A stretch of DNA of 35,432 nt from the NCBI GenBank assembly GCA_002428415.1, contig DIWI01000014.1, forward strand, positions 762 through 36,193, read 5' to 3'. Shown in pieces: positions 23,732-32,664 of this stretch. The DNA comes from Clostridiaceae bacterium UBA6110 (GTDB taxonomy: Bacteria; Bacillota; Clostridia; Clostridiales; Clostridiaceae). Below the pieces are notes generated by a model. It was not told where the DNA came from. It did not search any database and worked only from the letters and a program-made list of their open reading frames with translations. Numbering within the stretch: position 1 is the stretch's first letter; every line of letters begins with the position of its first letter. Both the position numbers and the translations under genes were made by a program.

Positions 23732-24631
23732 TTAGCAGAAATGCTTCTCCCCGTTTTCCCTGAAGTACTTGTACACCTCAGAAATAGCACCTGTCCTGTC
23801 GCACTTCTTCCTTGTGACAAGGTATATGGGAAAATCCATCTCGAAATCCCTTACCTCAATGAGCTTGTATTTCTTCTCGTAAAGTTCCTTCTTGACCGAC
23901 ATATACGGGAGGAAGCAGACCCCAAGGTTATTGTTCACCGATGACTTCGCTGCAGGCACCGAATCCACCTTGAACATGATGTTAATCTTGTCCATTGTCA
24001 TGGCCTTCGGCTCTATCCTTTTCTTAAGTGATCTGGATATTGTCAGCGTATCGTCGTCAAGAAGTATCAGCTCGCATTTTTCAAGATAACTGACGTCAAT
24101 GACATCAGGGATATTTGATTCTGCATTGGCAACCAGTACTATCTTCTCACTGCCAATCTTGGCGAAGTCAAGCTCCATGTCATCAGGCTCCTCTGTTATG
24201 AAGCAGAGGTCAGTCAGGTCGTTATGAAGGTCGTTCAGTGAATCAGATGTGTTCTTCGCTGACATCTCAAAGCTGTAGCTCGGGTACTTCTTCTTCACTC
24301 TATAGAGAACGCATGGAAGCGAGTAGTCCACCAGGGACAGATATCCGTTTATCCTTATGTTCTCAGCATTGGCATCGATCATGTCGAGCTCTTCCTTCAT
24401 TTTCTCATATATCCTGAGCATCGTACCTGAGTGCTTGAACAGGATCTTGCCAGCCTCAGTAGGCTCCACACCCTTGTTGCTCCTCTCGAGAAGCTTGTAG
24501 CCCAGCTCGTCCTCCAGCTTCTGGATGGTCTGGCTAAGCGCTGACTGGGAGATATGCTTGCTTCCAGCCACCTTCGATATGCTCTTTGATTCTATGACTT
24601 CACGGAAGAATTCCAGGGATGTAAGATTCAT
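23732..24631 (-). CDS. LysR-family transcriptional regulator, divergent from the sulfur operon
   Basis: The 299-residue protein has an N-terminal winged helix (residues 1-60; SISKVAGSKHISQSALSQTIQKLEDELG is the recognition region) and a substrate-binding domain from about 90. It is divergent from the YeeE/TusA operon with a 166-bp gap, so it probably controls that operon and itself. GAGGTG lies upstream. The inducer is unknown; a sulfur compound such as thiosulfate or a cysteine precursor is a reasonable guess from context. Confidence 0.9.
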   Translation of the reverse strand: MNLTSLEFFREVIESKSISKVAGSKHISQSALSQTIQKLEDELGYKLLERSNKGVEPTEAGKILFKHSGTMLRIYEKMKEELDMIDANAENIRINGYLSLVDYSLPCVLYRVKKKYPSYSFEMSAKNTSDSLNDLHNDLTDLCFITEEPDDMELDFAKIGSEKIVLVANAESNIPDVIDVSYLEKCELILLDDDTLTISRSLKKRIEPKAMTMDKINIMFKVDSVPAAKSSVNNNLGVCFLPYMSVKKELYEKKYKLIEVRDFEMDFPIYLVTRKKCDRTGAISEVYKYFRENGEKHFC

Positions 24632-24797
24632 TTCAAGTCACCTCATTTTCTATTATATAGCATCCTGATTTTTCTGCCATCTGTTTTTCTTATGTTGATT
24701 CGCCAAACAAGTTATACGTTAACATTGATAATATGGTAACATGTGGTTGTGAGATTGTTAAGAGTATAGCAAACTTATTTTGAAGGAGAGTGAACAA
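24632..24797. promoter_or_regulatory. divergent control region, LysR gene and YeeE operon
   Basis: It contains an imperfect dyad GTTA-N15-TAAC (24718-24740), which is a candidate LysR site. The -35 elements are weak on both strands, as expected for activator-dependent promoters. I cannot place the start sites. Confidence 0.4.
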
Positions 24798-25475
24798 ATG
24801 GCTGAAAGAACCGGCGCATCATCAAGACGCTCTTCAGCACCAAGAAAGCCGAAGAAGAATCAGATACCGTACGGATTTCTTACAGTAGCCCTGATAGTTG
24901 TCGTTGGACTTCTGCTCTATACGCAGAACCCGACAGTGTCCTTCTTCTGGATGATAGGAAATATCTTCGGATTCATTCTGCAAAAGGGAAGGTTCTGTTT
25001 CACGGCATCAATGAGGGACCCATATCTGACAGGATCTACATCCATAACCAGAGCTGTCATCGTAGCCTTTGCCGTAACCACCATCGGATTCACGGCAATC
25101 AAGTACGGCTATCATGCGGCAGGACTTCCAATCCCGGGCCAGAGCTATGTTGTTCCGATAAGCGCAGCGACAGTGATCGGTGCATTCATATTCGGAGTCG
25201 GCATGGTAATAGCAGGCGGATGCGCATCAGGAACCCTCATGAGAGTCGGAGAAGGCTTCGTCATGAACTCTATTGCCTTCCTGTTCTTCATAGTCGGATC
25301 TTTGTGGGGAGCCCATGACTTTGGCTTCTGGAAAGAGAAATTCATATCAAACGGTCCTACAGTATTCCTTCCGGATGTATTCGGATGGGTAGGGGCAGTT
25401 GTATTGCAGCTTATAGTTCTCCTGCTTCTGTACATCGCTGCAGACAAGTGGGAAAAGAAGAAGGCAAGCCACTAA
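24798..25475 (+). CDS. YeeE/YedE-family sulfur transporter, first half
   Basis: The 225-residue membrane protein has about five hydrophobic segments after a basic N-terminus rich in Ser, Lys and Pro. GRFCFTASMRD (Cys 67) and GGCASGTLMRVGEG (Cys 142) are conserved YeeE/YedE motifs. In the thiosulfate channel TsuA, cysteines of this type pass the substrate through the membrane. Full-length family members are about 350-400 residues; here the rest is encoded separately at 25806. AAGGAG lies upstream of the ATG at 24798; a TTG six codons earlier lies in the ribosome site. It is first in an operon with TusA, the second half and a flavoprotein. Confidence 0.87.
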   Translation: MAERTGASSRRSSAPRKPKKNQIPYGFLTVALIVVVGLLLYTQNPTVSFFWMIGNIFGFILQKGRFCFTASMRDPYLTGSTSITRAVIVAFAVTTIGFTAIKYGYHAAGLPIPGQSYVVPISAATVIGAFIFGVGMVIAGGCASGTLMRVGEGFVMNSIAFLFFIVGSLWGAHDFGFWKEKFISNGPTVFLPDVFGWVGAVVLQLIVLLLLYIAADKWEKKKASH

Positions 25476-25557
25476 AAATTACTAAATTGATCTAAATTCA
25501 CAGAAATCGTGTTAAAAACAAAACAAAAATAATTTAAATTAAATGGAGGAAATTAAA

Positions 25558-25785
25558 ATGAAAGAAGTTATGCTTGATTGTTTCGGAGAAGCGTGCCCGG
25601 TTCCACTCGTAAAGGCTCAGAACAAGCTCAAAGAGCTTGAAATAGGCGATGTACTCATAGTACAGATAGACCACAGCTGCGCAATGAAGAACGTTCCTGA
25701 ATGGGCTAGAAAAGAAGGCTACAATGTCGAAGTCGAGGAAGTTGACGACGGCGAATGGGAAGTAATAATCGAGAAGAATAAATAG
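25558..25785 (+). CDS. TusA-like sulfur carrier protein in the YeeE operon
   Basis: The 75-residue protein has CPVP (Cys 13) after CFGEA and a second Cys in DHSCA. TusA-like partners of YeeE (TsuB) are thought to receive sulfur from imported thiosulfate. The gene lies between the two YeeE halves, 82 bp after the first and 20 bp before the second. The ATG at 25558 follows GGAGG by seven bases. Selenium handling (YedE/YedF) is an alternative reading. Confidence 0.88.
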   Translation: MKEVMLDCFGEACPVPLVKAQNKLKELEIGDVLIVQIDHSCAMKNVPEWARKEGYNVEVEEVDDGEWEVIIEKNK

Positions 25786-25805
25786 CACCAGGCGGAGGTG
25801 TGGAA

Positions 25806-26372
25806 TTGGAAAAGGAAAAAGAAAAGAAGAAATTCTTTGACCAGATGAAGTCGAACGAGTACTACATCAAGTGGCTCAAGGAGCCCTTTACCTACGTCAC
25901 AGCCGCAGTACTCCTGTCCCTGTTCCAGATAGTGTCCCTTGCAGCTACAAAGAACCCCTGGGGAGTCTCAGGAGCCTTTGCGGTCTGGGGAGCATGGATA
26001 TACGAGGCAGTAGGCGGAAGCGTTGACAAATGGTACTACTTCGCGTCAGAAGGAATGCAGAACACGCTGAATGGCGGAATAATGAACCACCCCGACTCCT
26101 GGAGGAACTTCGGAATAATAACCGGAGCTTTAGCTGCGACACTTCTCGCATCAGGATTCAAGTTCAAGAAGATAAAGTCCTACAGGCAGGTAATAGCAGC
26201 GGTTGTCGGCGGAGTCCTCATGGGCTACGGCGCAAGGATGGCATTTGGCTGCAACATCGGAGCCCTCTATGGAGGAATCGCTTCCCTGTCGCTGTCAGGC
26301 TGGGTTTTCGCAATAGGAATGTTCGGAGGCGCAGTGGTAGGAAGCAAGCTGCTGGTCAAGTACTTCATGTAA
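25806..26372 (+). CDS. YeeE/YedE-family sulfur transporter, second half
   Basis: The 188-residue protein has a lysine/glutamate-rich N-terminus and about four to five membrane segments. GYGARMAFGCNIGALYGG, with its Cys near 154, is the C-terminal YeeE/YedE motif. Together with the 24798 product it supplies the three conserved cysteines of the full-length channel, so the two probably form one heteromeric transporter. I chose TTG at 25806, seven bases after GGCGGAGG; the GTG at 25800 is too close to that site. Confidence 0.85.
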   Translation: MEKEKEKKKFFDQMKSNEYYIKWLKEPFTYVTAAVLLSLFQIVSLAATKNPWGVSGAFAVWGAWIYEAVGGSVDKWYYFASEGMQNTLNGGIMNHPDSWRNFGIITGALAATLLASGFKFKKIKSYRQVIAAVVGGVLMGYGARMAFGCNIGALYGGIASLSLSGWVFAIGMFGGAVVGSKLLVKYFM

Positions 26373-26396
26373 TAAGGGAAGGTGAGGCAACACGAT

Positions 26397-27623
26397 ATGG
26401 GAAGAGAAAAAGCTGTAGAAAATTATGACGTAATCATCATAGGCGGAGGTCCTGCAGGACTTTCAGCTGCTATATACGCAGGAAGAGCAAGGCTCAAGAC
26501 ACTTCTCCTTGAGAAGGCATTAGTCGGAGGACTTGCAACATATACCAACGAAATCGCAAACTATCCGGGATTCCCTGACAATCCTAAGGGTGAGACGATC
26601 ACTGACCTTATGAAGAATCAGGCCAAGAACCTGGGAGTAACCTTCAAGCTCACAGCTGTAACAAGAGTTGACCTTAAGGGTGAAGAAAAGGTAGTCGAGA
26701 CCTTCAGGAACAAGTTCCTTGCTAAGGTTATCATCATCGCTACAGGCGGAAGACCAAGGACAACTGGCGGAAAGAACGAAGAAAACTACCTCTTTGACAA
26801 GGGCATAAGCTTCTGCGCAACCTGCGACGCTGCTTCAAACACAGGCAAGCATGTTGTGGTAATAGGATCAGGAGACGCAGCCATAGAGGAAGGAATGTTC
26901 CTTACAAAGTTCGCTTCAAAGGTTACGGTCTCCGTAATGCATGAAGAAGGTAAGATGGACTGCAACGAGATAGCAAAGGCAGCTGCCCTGGCGAATCCTA
27001 AGATGGCATTCGTATGGAATACAGTAGTTGACGGCTTCGAAGGCGACGGACACCTCAAGACTGTAATAATGAGAAACGTAAAGACCGGCGAGCTGATCCC
27101 TGTAGACTGCGACAACTGCTTCGAGTTCATAGGATACCTTCCTAACTCAGAGCTCTTCGAGAACCAGCTTCCTCTTACAAGGCAGAAGTACATAACTGTC
27201 AACAACAAGATGGAGACTGGAATTGAAGGAGTACTCGCAGTAGGCGACATAACCGACAAGTACCTGAAGCAGATAGCTACAGCAGTCGGCGACGGAGCCG
27301 TTGCAGGAACTGTTGCTGAAAGATACATCGCTGAGAAGAATATTTTCGACAACCAGGTAATGCAGAAGGAAAAGCCAGGCCTCATATACGTCTACAATGC
27401 GATAGACTGTGATGCCAGAAACTTCCTCGCAGAGGTTGAAGCAATCGAAAAGTCAGCAGCTGGAGCACTTGCAGTATCAAGGATCGACACCTACAAATCC
27501 AACGGACTGGCTCTCAAGCTCGAACTCGAAAGCGTTCCAGCAGCAGTAATCACCAAGGAAGGCAAGATAACACAGAAGATTTACGGCCTGAACAAGGATG
27601 CTATCCTTGAAGCGCTGAAATAA
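26397..27623 (+). CDS. thioredoxin-reductase-like flavoprotein fused to a thioredoxin-like domain with a single cysteine
   Basis: In the 408-residue protein, FAD is bound by GGGPAG (residues 16-21) and by GVLAVGDITD. The redox pair is CATC (140-143). The pyridine-nucleotide loop GSGDAA is present, but the HRRxxFRA-type NADPH specificity segment reads VSVMHEEGKMD instead, so the electron donor may not be NADPH. The last about 80 residues look like a thioredoxin fold: strand GLIYVYNA, then CDAR (Cys 338) where CxxC would be, and the cis-Pro-like VPAAVIT. Last in the YeeE/TusA operon, it could reduce persulfide or thiosulfate sulfur on the carrier. The ATG at 26397 follows GGTGAGG; a GTG at 26382 lies in that region. 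Confidence 0.87.
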   Translation: MGREKAVENYDVIIIGGGPAGLSAAIYAGRARLKTLLLEKALVGGLATYTNEIANYPGFPDNPKGETITDLMKNQAKNLGVTFKLTAVTRVDLKGEEKVVETFRNKFLAKVIIIATGGRPRTTGGKNEENYLFDKGISFCATCDAASNTGKHVVVIGSGDAAIEEGMFLTKFASKVTVSVMHEEGKMDCNEIAKAAALANPKMAFVWNTVVDGFEGDGHLKTVIMRNVKTGELIPVDCDNCFEFIGYLPNSELFENQLPLTRQKYITVNNKMETGIEGVLAVGDITDKYLKQIATAVGDGAVAGTVAERYIAEKNIFDNQVMQKEKPGLIYVYNAIDCDARNFLAEVEAIEKSAAGALAVSRIDTYKSNGLALKLELESVPAAVITKEGKITQKIYGLNKDAILEALK

Positions 27624-27650
27624 CTGATGATGGCCCAAAAGGCCTATGAC

Positions 27651-27678
27651 AAAGCCCGGAATCTAGATTCCGGGCTTT
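27651..27678. terminator. bidirectional terminator between convergent genes
   Basis: A perfect palindrome has 12-base arms (AAAGCCCGGAAT / ATTCCGGGCTTT) and a CTAG loop, with short A and T runs on both sides. It ends the sulfur operon on the plus strand and can stop the gene at 27755 on the minus strand. The 27679-27754 stretch shows nothing else. Confidence 0.8.
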
Positions 27679-27754
27679 AAAATTCTGCCTAGCATTATTT
27701 TTTATGGTCCTGTACCAAGCAAAGCGTCCTTTGAAAATATAGGTGTTAAGAGTT

Positions 27755-28009
27755 TCAGTCTTCCTTCAGACTGACTGCATAAAGATTTCCTTCGGGATAT
27801 TCAGTCACTTCACCATTTACTATGAATCTATGGTGGCATAAGCCGCATTCTGCTTCTGCAGTGAACTCGTATGTTGTCTCTACACCCATACACGTCTCAA
27901 TTATGTTGCTGGGCACAATTTCAGCTATTGATATGACTAATGAAACTTTACGCTTGCAATGCGGACAGGTTACATCGACTTCCTTTGCAACAGGCATATC
28001 CAAACTCAT
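27755..28009 (-). CDS. small two-CxxC (zinc-finger-like) protein
   Basis: The 84-residue protein has CPHC near residue 15 and CGLC near 55, a probable single zinc site between two beta-rich halves, with an acidic C-terminus. No family name can be given with confidence. The ATG at 28009 follows GGGGAG by eight bases; ATG at 28015 and GTG at 28018 are alternatives. It is alone between a terminator and a non-coding stretch. Confidence 0.65.
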   Translation of the reverse strand: MSLDMPVAKEVDVTCPHCKRKVSLVISIAEIVPSNIIETCMGVETTYEFTAEAECGLCHHRFIVNGEVTEYPEGNLYAVSLKED

Positions 28010-28020
28010 GTTCATCACTC

Positions 28021-28422
28021 CCCTTCTTATACAATCATACCTTATGGCATAGATTATCAGATGATTTTTATCTGAGATTTAGTCAGTCATTTTGCATTTC
28101 TTCATCTTTCCATATCCAAGGTCTTCCCGAACTTGAGTGGCATATGATTCTTAGTCCAATACCAACATGCTGAGCCGAAATATCCAGTGCTTCTTCCCGA
28201 ATGCCCAGGACATATCCGATTAGTTCAAATACACCAGCCCATAATGTTAGGATTGTTCTTGCTGAAAGATACTATAAAAAGCCGAGACCGGTCTGATGCA
28301 GCCTATTACCACTTAGAATGTATAACTGCCTTTAGAGTCCTGATGCCGTTATAGGGAAACTGTCACGGAAATCACACTGTTCCGAACCGTGAAACATAAA
28401 AGAAAAAATTTACCTGTAAAAA
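28021..28422. other. long intergenic stretch with one unexplained open frame
   Basis: I see no supported gene. On the minus strand, 28271 to 28083 is open for 62 codons without ATG, GTG or TTG plus a ribosome site. Its reading (LTLWAGVFELIGYVLGIREE and on) looks protein-like, so it could be a gene remnant. The rest has no element I recognise. Confidence 0.35.
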
Positions 28423-28471
28423 AATGACCCTCCCGCAGCTTCGCTAACGCGTAAACTTCCGGAAGGTCATT
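28415..28471 (-). terminator. rho-independent terminator of the tct operon
   Basis: Stem AATGACC / GGTCATT, partly extended inward, is followed on the minus strand by TTTTTTT (28421-28415). It lies 43 bp past the aldolase stop. Confidence 0.75.
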
Positions 28472-28513
28472 CAGAGATGCTGAAGGCCGGTTATTATTGT
28501 TTCAGTCTCTCGT

Positions 28514-29521
28514 TCAGGCTCTTAGCATTTCATCTGCAACCCTGACAACAATATCCCTGGTTACGGTCTTTCTTTCTAATTTTGATACTCCTCTTATGAG
28601 CTTGTATAGATGTACATTCTTTTCAGCAGCCACATCACGGAATATCTTCTCGAAGCTCGAGTGAGCACCAGCATCTCCGAATACCAGGTCGATTGGCTCG
28701 ACTGGATTATGATAGCCGTATTCCTTCATTGCCGGTGACAGCTCCTTGTCGATGAAATCGAGCAGCGAATACTGGTCGATGTATTCCATCTGCCCTATTC
28801 TCTGGAAAAGTGCTGCAGCCATCTCTGTTGGACAGTTTCCTGCACTTCTTGCCATTCCCATGAGGCCGCAGTCTATTACTGATGCACCAGCTTCAGCTGC
28901 CGCAATCGCATTTGCGCCTGAGAAACCAAGGTTATTATGGCCATGGAAGCCAACAGGCATCTTGACCTTAGCCACCATCTTTTCGACATACTCCCTGACC
29001 TCCCCTGGAGTCATGGTTCCGGCTGAATCCATGATCGTCAGTTCATCAAGTCCGCATTCCTCCAGCATCCTGGCTTCCTCAGCTAGGTCATCAGCATTCA
29101 GAACATATGCCTTCATGGCAGAGTATCTGCAGATCAGTCCATGCTTCTTCACAAGCTTCACTGCTTCACATGCACTTTTCCCGTCACTGGCATTTGCTCC
29201 GATCCTAAGGAATTTAAGACCGTATTTAGCTGCAAGTGCAACATTCTCTTCAGTGACATTTGCCACGCCAATGAACATTCCCAGTTCAGCCTGGTCAAGA
29301 TATGGCTGGACAATCTCCAGGTATTCAATGTCAGTGAGTGGCGCTATTGCTCCTCTTGACTCATAGGCTCCAAGGCCAAGCGCATTGCCGAATTCGATGA
29401 CCTTGATGTTGCTTTTTATTAGCCCCTCAATCATCATTTTCGTTAATTCAGCAGAAAATCCTTTACCTACAACATTAGCTCCATCCCGTAAAGTACAATC
29501 CATCATGATAAGGTCTTTCAT
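28514..29521 (-). CDS. 4-hydroxy-2-oxovalerate aldolase-like enzyme (HMGL/DRE-TIM family)
   Basis: The 335-residue TIM-barrel enzyme has DCTLRDG (catalytic Arg and metal Asp) at the N-terminus and GFHGHNNLG with the two metal-binding His near residue 195. It resembles the DmpG/MhpE class that splits 4-hydroxy-2-oxoacids to pyruvate and an aldehyde. The acylating aldehyde dehydrogenase partner of the aromatic pathways is missing. The ATG at 29521 follows GAGGAGAG; an in-frame ATG at 29593 has no ribosome site. It is last in the Tct operon, 92 bp after the dehydrogenase, so it probably acts on the oxidised import product. Confidence 0.87.
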   Translation of the reverse strand: MKDLIMMDCTLRDGANVVGKGFSAELTKMMIEGLIKSNIKVIEFGNALGLGAYESRGAIAPLTDIEYLEIVQPYLDQAELGMFIGVANVTEENVALAAKYGLKFLRIGANASDGKSACEAVKLVKKHGLICRYSAMKAYVLNADDLAEEARMLEECGLDELTIMDSAGTMTPGEVREYVEKMVAKVKMPVGFHGHNNLGFSGANAIAAAEAGASVIDCGLMGMARSAGNCPTEMAAALFQRIGQMEYIDQYSLLDFIDKELSPAMKEYGYHNPVEPIDLVFGDAGAHSSFEKIFRDVAAEKNVHLYKLIRGVSKLERKTVTRDIVVRVADEMLRA

Positions 29522-29613
29522 AACACTACTCTCCTCTATCTGCAATTCCTGAAGACTTTTACCCATAGGCCCTGGGTTAAAGTCTCCCGGCATGGCATTA
29601 AAACTTTAGTTTT

Positions 29614-30561
29614 CTAGACTACCGGAAACTGAGGTGTCCTGCCATTCAGGACATCATCTATTCCCTGTACCGAATCAGTGACCATCCTTGCCATGGCTTC
29701 TTCTGAAGCTGCAGCGCAATGCGGTGTAAGTATGACATTTGTCAGACTGAACAGCGGATTGTCAGAGCTTGCTGGCTCAGGATCCGTTACATCGAGACCG
29801 GCACCGGCAATATCGCCATTCTTCAGGCTTTCAATCAGAGCCACCTCATCGATGACATTTCCTCTGGCAACATTGATCAGATATGCAGACTTCTTCATCA
29901 TCCTGAACTCTTCTGCACCGATTGATTTTTTGGTCTCATTTGTTACAGGTATATGTATGCTTATGAAATCGGAGGTTCTTAGCAGCTCCTCGCGGCTCTC
30001 GACTATTGTGACGCCTTCAATTTTCTTGTTCTTAGGAAGGTATGGGTCAAATGCCACCACATTCATTCCGAATCCGAAATGAGCCATCCTGGCAACCAGG
30101 TTGCCTATTCTACCAAGACCTATAAGACCAAGTGTCTTTCCGCTTACCTCGTTGCCAAGGACCTTGTCCTTGATCTGGTAGTTTCCGTTACGATACTCAC
30201 AGCTCATCAGGTTCAGCTTCTTGGCACAGGCAAGTATCAGCGCCATGGTGTGCTCGGCAACAGACAGTGAGTTTGCAGTAGGTGCAAAGACTACGCTTCT
30301 GCCCAGCCTCCTTGCTGCCGCTATGTCTATGCTGTCATAGCCTGCGCCATGCTTGGCTACGACCTTAAGGTCCGGACATCTTTCAAATACTTCCTCGTCT
30401 ATCTTTGCCACCCTTATTATCACGGCTATACAGCCCTGGAGATCTTCTATCAAAGTTTCCTTGTCAAGCCCTCTTCCGAACCTGACCTCATAGTCAAGCT
30501 TCTTCAGCAGAGCTATCCCTTCATCAGCTACCTTTTCAGGCAGCAGTACGGTTCCACGCAT
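29614..30561 (-). CDS. D-2-hydroxyacid dehydrogenase (SerA-like family)
   Basis: The 315-residue protein has NAD-binding GLIGLGRIGN (about 145-154) and catalytic residues in NVARGNVIDE (Arg), LDVTDPEP (Glu) and LTPHCAAAS (His). There is no C-terminal ACT domain, so biosynthetic phosphoglycerate dehydrogenase is less likely than oxidation of an imported 2-hydroxyacid. It starts 11 bp after the tctA stop behind AGGGGGAG. The cofactor is probably NAD. Confidence 0.9.
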   Translation of the reverse strand: MRGTVLLPEKVADEGIALLKKLDYEVRFGRGLDKETLIEDLQGCIAVIIRVAKIDEEVFERCPDLKVVAKHGAGYDSIDIAAARRLGRSVVFAPTANSLSVAEHTMALILACAKKLNLMSCEYRNGNYQIKDKVLGNEVSGKTLGLIGLGRIGNLVARMAHFGFGMNVVAFDPYLPKNKKIEGVTIVESREELLRTSDFISIHIPVTNETKKSIGAEEFRMMKKSAYLINVARGNVIDEVALIESLKNGDIAGAGLDVTDPEPASSDNPLFSLTNVILTPHCAAASEEAMARMVTDSVQGIDDVLNGRTPQFPVV

Positions 30562-30572
30562 TTATACTCCCC

Positions 30573-32111
30573 CTAGTCATCGCTGTTCTTGTCTGCACCT
30601 GTAGACTCAACCGACGGTACTTTTGTATTTATTTTGCTCATTAATATCGGTGCAAACAGTGATATGGCTATCATTGCTATGAGCACAAGACATATCGGTC
30701 TTGTAAGATAGTAGGTGAGTACGCTGGTGTCCTTCGCCATGACTATCGCCCTGTGGAAGTTCCTTTCAGCCATGGAACCAAGTATCAGTGCAAGCGTGAT
30801 CGGTGCTGTGGCAAACCCTGTCTTTCTCATGAAGTAGCCAAGTATACCGAATATTGCCATGACAACAACATCAACGAAGCTCATGTTGATCGCATACGCT
30901 CCAACTACAGAAAGCACGACTATTATCGGTGCAAGTATCGATGTCGAGATACCGGATACCCTTGCAACTGACTTGGCAATAAGAAGTCCTGCAATTCCCA
31001 TCAGGATGTTTGCAATCATGAAGCCTATGATTATCGCATAGGTTATGTCGCCCTGCTTGCTGAATAGTGAGTACCCAGGCGTAAGGCCGTGGATCATCAG
31101 CGCACCCATTATTACTGCAGCTGCTGAGCTTCCGGGGATACCAAGTGTAAGAAGAGGAATCAGTGCTCCGCCTGTGACTGCGTTATTCGCAGATTCCGAA
31201 GCCCATATGCCCTCTCTGGACCCGTTTCCGAATAGGTGCTTCTGCTTCGAGAATCTCTTAGCTTCGTTGTAACCCATCCATCCGCCTATGTCTCCACCGG
31301 CACCTGGCATGATTCCAACTATTATTCCGATTATCGAGGACCTGATTATATTTGGAGTTTCCTTGATCAGTTCCTTGAGTGACGGCACCGGGCTTCCGCT
31401 TAGGTCCGGGATAGGTTCCACCTTTTCACCCTTCCTCATGGCCCTTATGCCTTCAGCCTGTATCATTACCTGTGATATGGAGAAGAGACCTATGAGTGCA
31501 GGTACCAGCTGGATTCCTGATTCCAGAGCTGTAACGCCGTAGGTGTATCTCGCTACTCCGAACACAGTGTCATATCCTATGAACGATATGCACATTCCTA
31601 TTAGTCCGGATATTATTCCCTTAAGCATGTTGTCACCTGCAAGGGACCCAATTATCGTCAGACCGAATATGGCAATCAGGAAATACTCAGGAGCATTGAA
31701 TTTAAGCGAGATTGTCGCCAAAGGAGGAGCAAGGAACAATAAAGCGGCTCCGCTAAGGGTACCTCCGATCATGGAAGCTACAGTTGATATTCCAACTGCC
31801 TGCAATCCCTTTCCCTGCTTGGTAAGTGCGTATCCATCCATAGCAGTTGCAGCAGAAGCCGGCGTTCCGGGTGTATGAAGAAGGATCGCAGTAATTGAGC
31901 CTCCATAAAGAGCTGAGGTATAGAGTGCGGTAAGCATAATTATTGCGGCTGCCGGCTCCATTCCAAAGGTGAATGGAATCAGGAGGGCAATTCCCATTGT
32001 CGCTCCAAGTCCTGGCAGTGCACCAATGACTATTCCTCCCACGACTCCAACAAGGAGTCCGATTATGGATTGCAGCGAAAACAAATTCTGTATCAGTTGT
32101 TCTGTAATCAT
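30573..32111 (-). CDS. tctA: tripartite tricarboxylate transporter large permease TctA
   Basis: The 512-residue protein has about eleven to twelve membrane segments. GALPGLGATMGIALLIPFTFGM near the N-terminus and the second GIMPGAGGDIGGWMGYNEAKR-type motif near 265 are TctA signatures. It is the ion-coupled channel subunit for a carboxylate captured by TctC. It starts 20 bp after tctB. The substrate (citrate, tartrate or another hydroxyacid) cannot be read from the sequence. Confidence 0.95.
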   Translation of the reverse strand: MITEQLIQNLFSLQSIIGLLVGVVGGIVIGALPGLGATMGIALLIPFTFGMEPAAAIIMLTALYTSALYGGSITAILLHTPGTPASAATAMDGYALTKQGKGLQAVGISTVASMIGGTLSGAALLFLAPPLATISLKFNAPEYFLIAIFGLTIIGSLAGDNMLKGIISGLIGMCISFIGYDTVFGVARYTYGVTALESGIQLVPALIGLFSISQVMIQAEGIRAMRKGEKVEPIPDLSGSPVPSLKELIKETPNIIRSSIIGIIVGIMPGAGGDIGGWMGYNEAKRFSKQKHLFGNGSREGIWASESANNAVTGGALIPLLTLGIPGSSAAAVIMGALMIHGLTPGYSLFSKQGDITYAIIIGFMIANILMGIAGLLIAKSVARVSGISTSILAPIIVVLSVVGAYAINMSFVDVVVMAIFGILGYFMRKTGFATAPITLALILGSMAERNFHRAIVMAKDTSVLTYYLTRPICLVLIAMIAISLFAPILMSKINTKVPSVESTGADKNSDD

Positions 32112-32131
32112 GATTTTCTCCTTTTTCCGAA

Positions 32132-32581
32132 TTACGGAAGCATGACATTGAGCGTCTTCACGAAGAGCAGGTATACGAAGAGGTTCAATGCGATATCCGT
32201 TATGATGATCGTTCTGATGTTCTTGTTGCCATAATAAACCATCATGACAGGCACAAATAGTGCCGTTGCAATGAAGAAGCCTGCAAAGTTCATGACTGCA
32301 ATGTATGCCGCTATCAATACGAAAACCATGACCGGAGTCTGGATGACATCCAGATTCAGAAGAGTGTCGCTCTTAAGCGTAAGCTCAGGTCTTATAGTCT
32401 TCCTGATTCCAAGTATCAGAACTATTACCGACAGAGCAAGGAGCAGCATGATTACAATCTGAGGGAACTTGGCCGATTCAGGCTTTATTCTGGTTGATTC
32501 AAAATAAAGATACGCTGAGAAAAGTATGAGTATCGCTCCCAGATAAATATCTATGTTCAGCTTGCGTGTTTTCTTTTCCAT
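32132..32581 (-). CDS. tctB: tripartite tricarboxylate transporter small subunit TctB
   Basis: The 149-residue protein has four hydrophobic segments, as usual for TctB. The ATG at 32581 follows AAGGAG by six bases; the in-frame ATT/ATG at 32602 lies in the preceding hairpin region and is rejected. It lies between tctC and tctA and is downstream of an intercistronic stem-loop. Confidence 0.88.
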   Translation of the reverse strand: MEKKTRKLNIDIYLGAILILFSAYLYFESTRIKPESAKFPQIVIMLLLALSVIVLILGIRKTIRPELTLKSDTLLNLDVIQTPVMVFVLIAAYIAVMNFAGFFIATALFVPVMMVYYGNKNIRTIIITDIALNLFVYLLFVKTLNVMLP

Positions 32582-32603
32582 TTTGGTCTCCTTTAAAATC
32601 ATC

Positions 32604-32648
32604 CTATAGCTTGAGCACCTTCAGGAACTGAAGGTACTCAGGCTATAG
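32604..32648 (-). terminator. intercistronic stem-loop after tctC
   Basis: An extended stem pairs CTATAGC, TGAG and ACCTTCAG with CTGAAGGT, CTCA and GCTATAG around a GAA loop, with one or two mismatches. On the minus strand it is followed by GATGATTTTAAAGG and not by a clear U-tract. As with the livK hairpin, partial termination or 3' stabilisation of the binding-protein mRNA is the likely role. Confidence 0.7.
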
Positions 32649-32664
32649 AATTTGCTTTTAGTGC

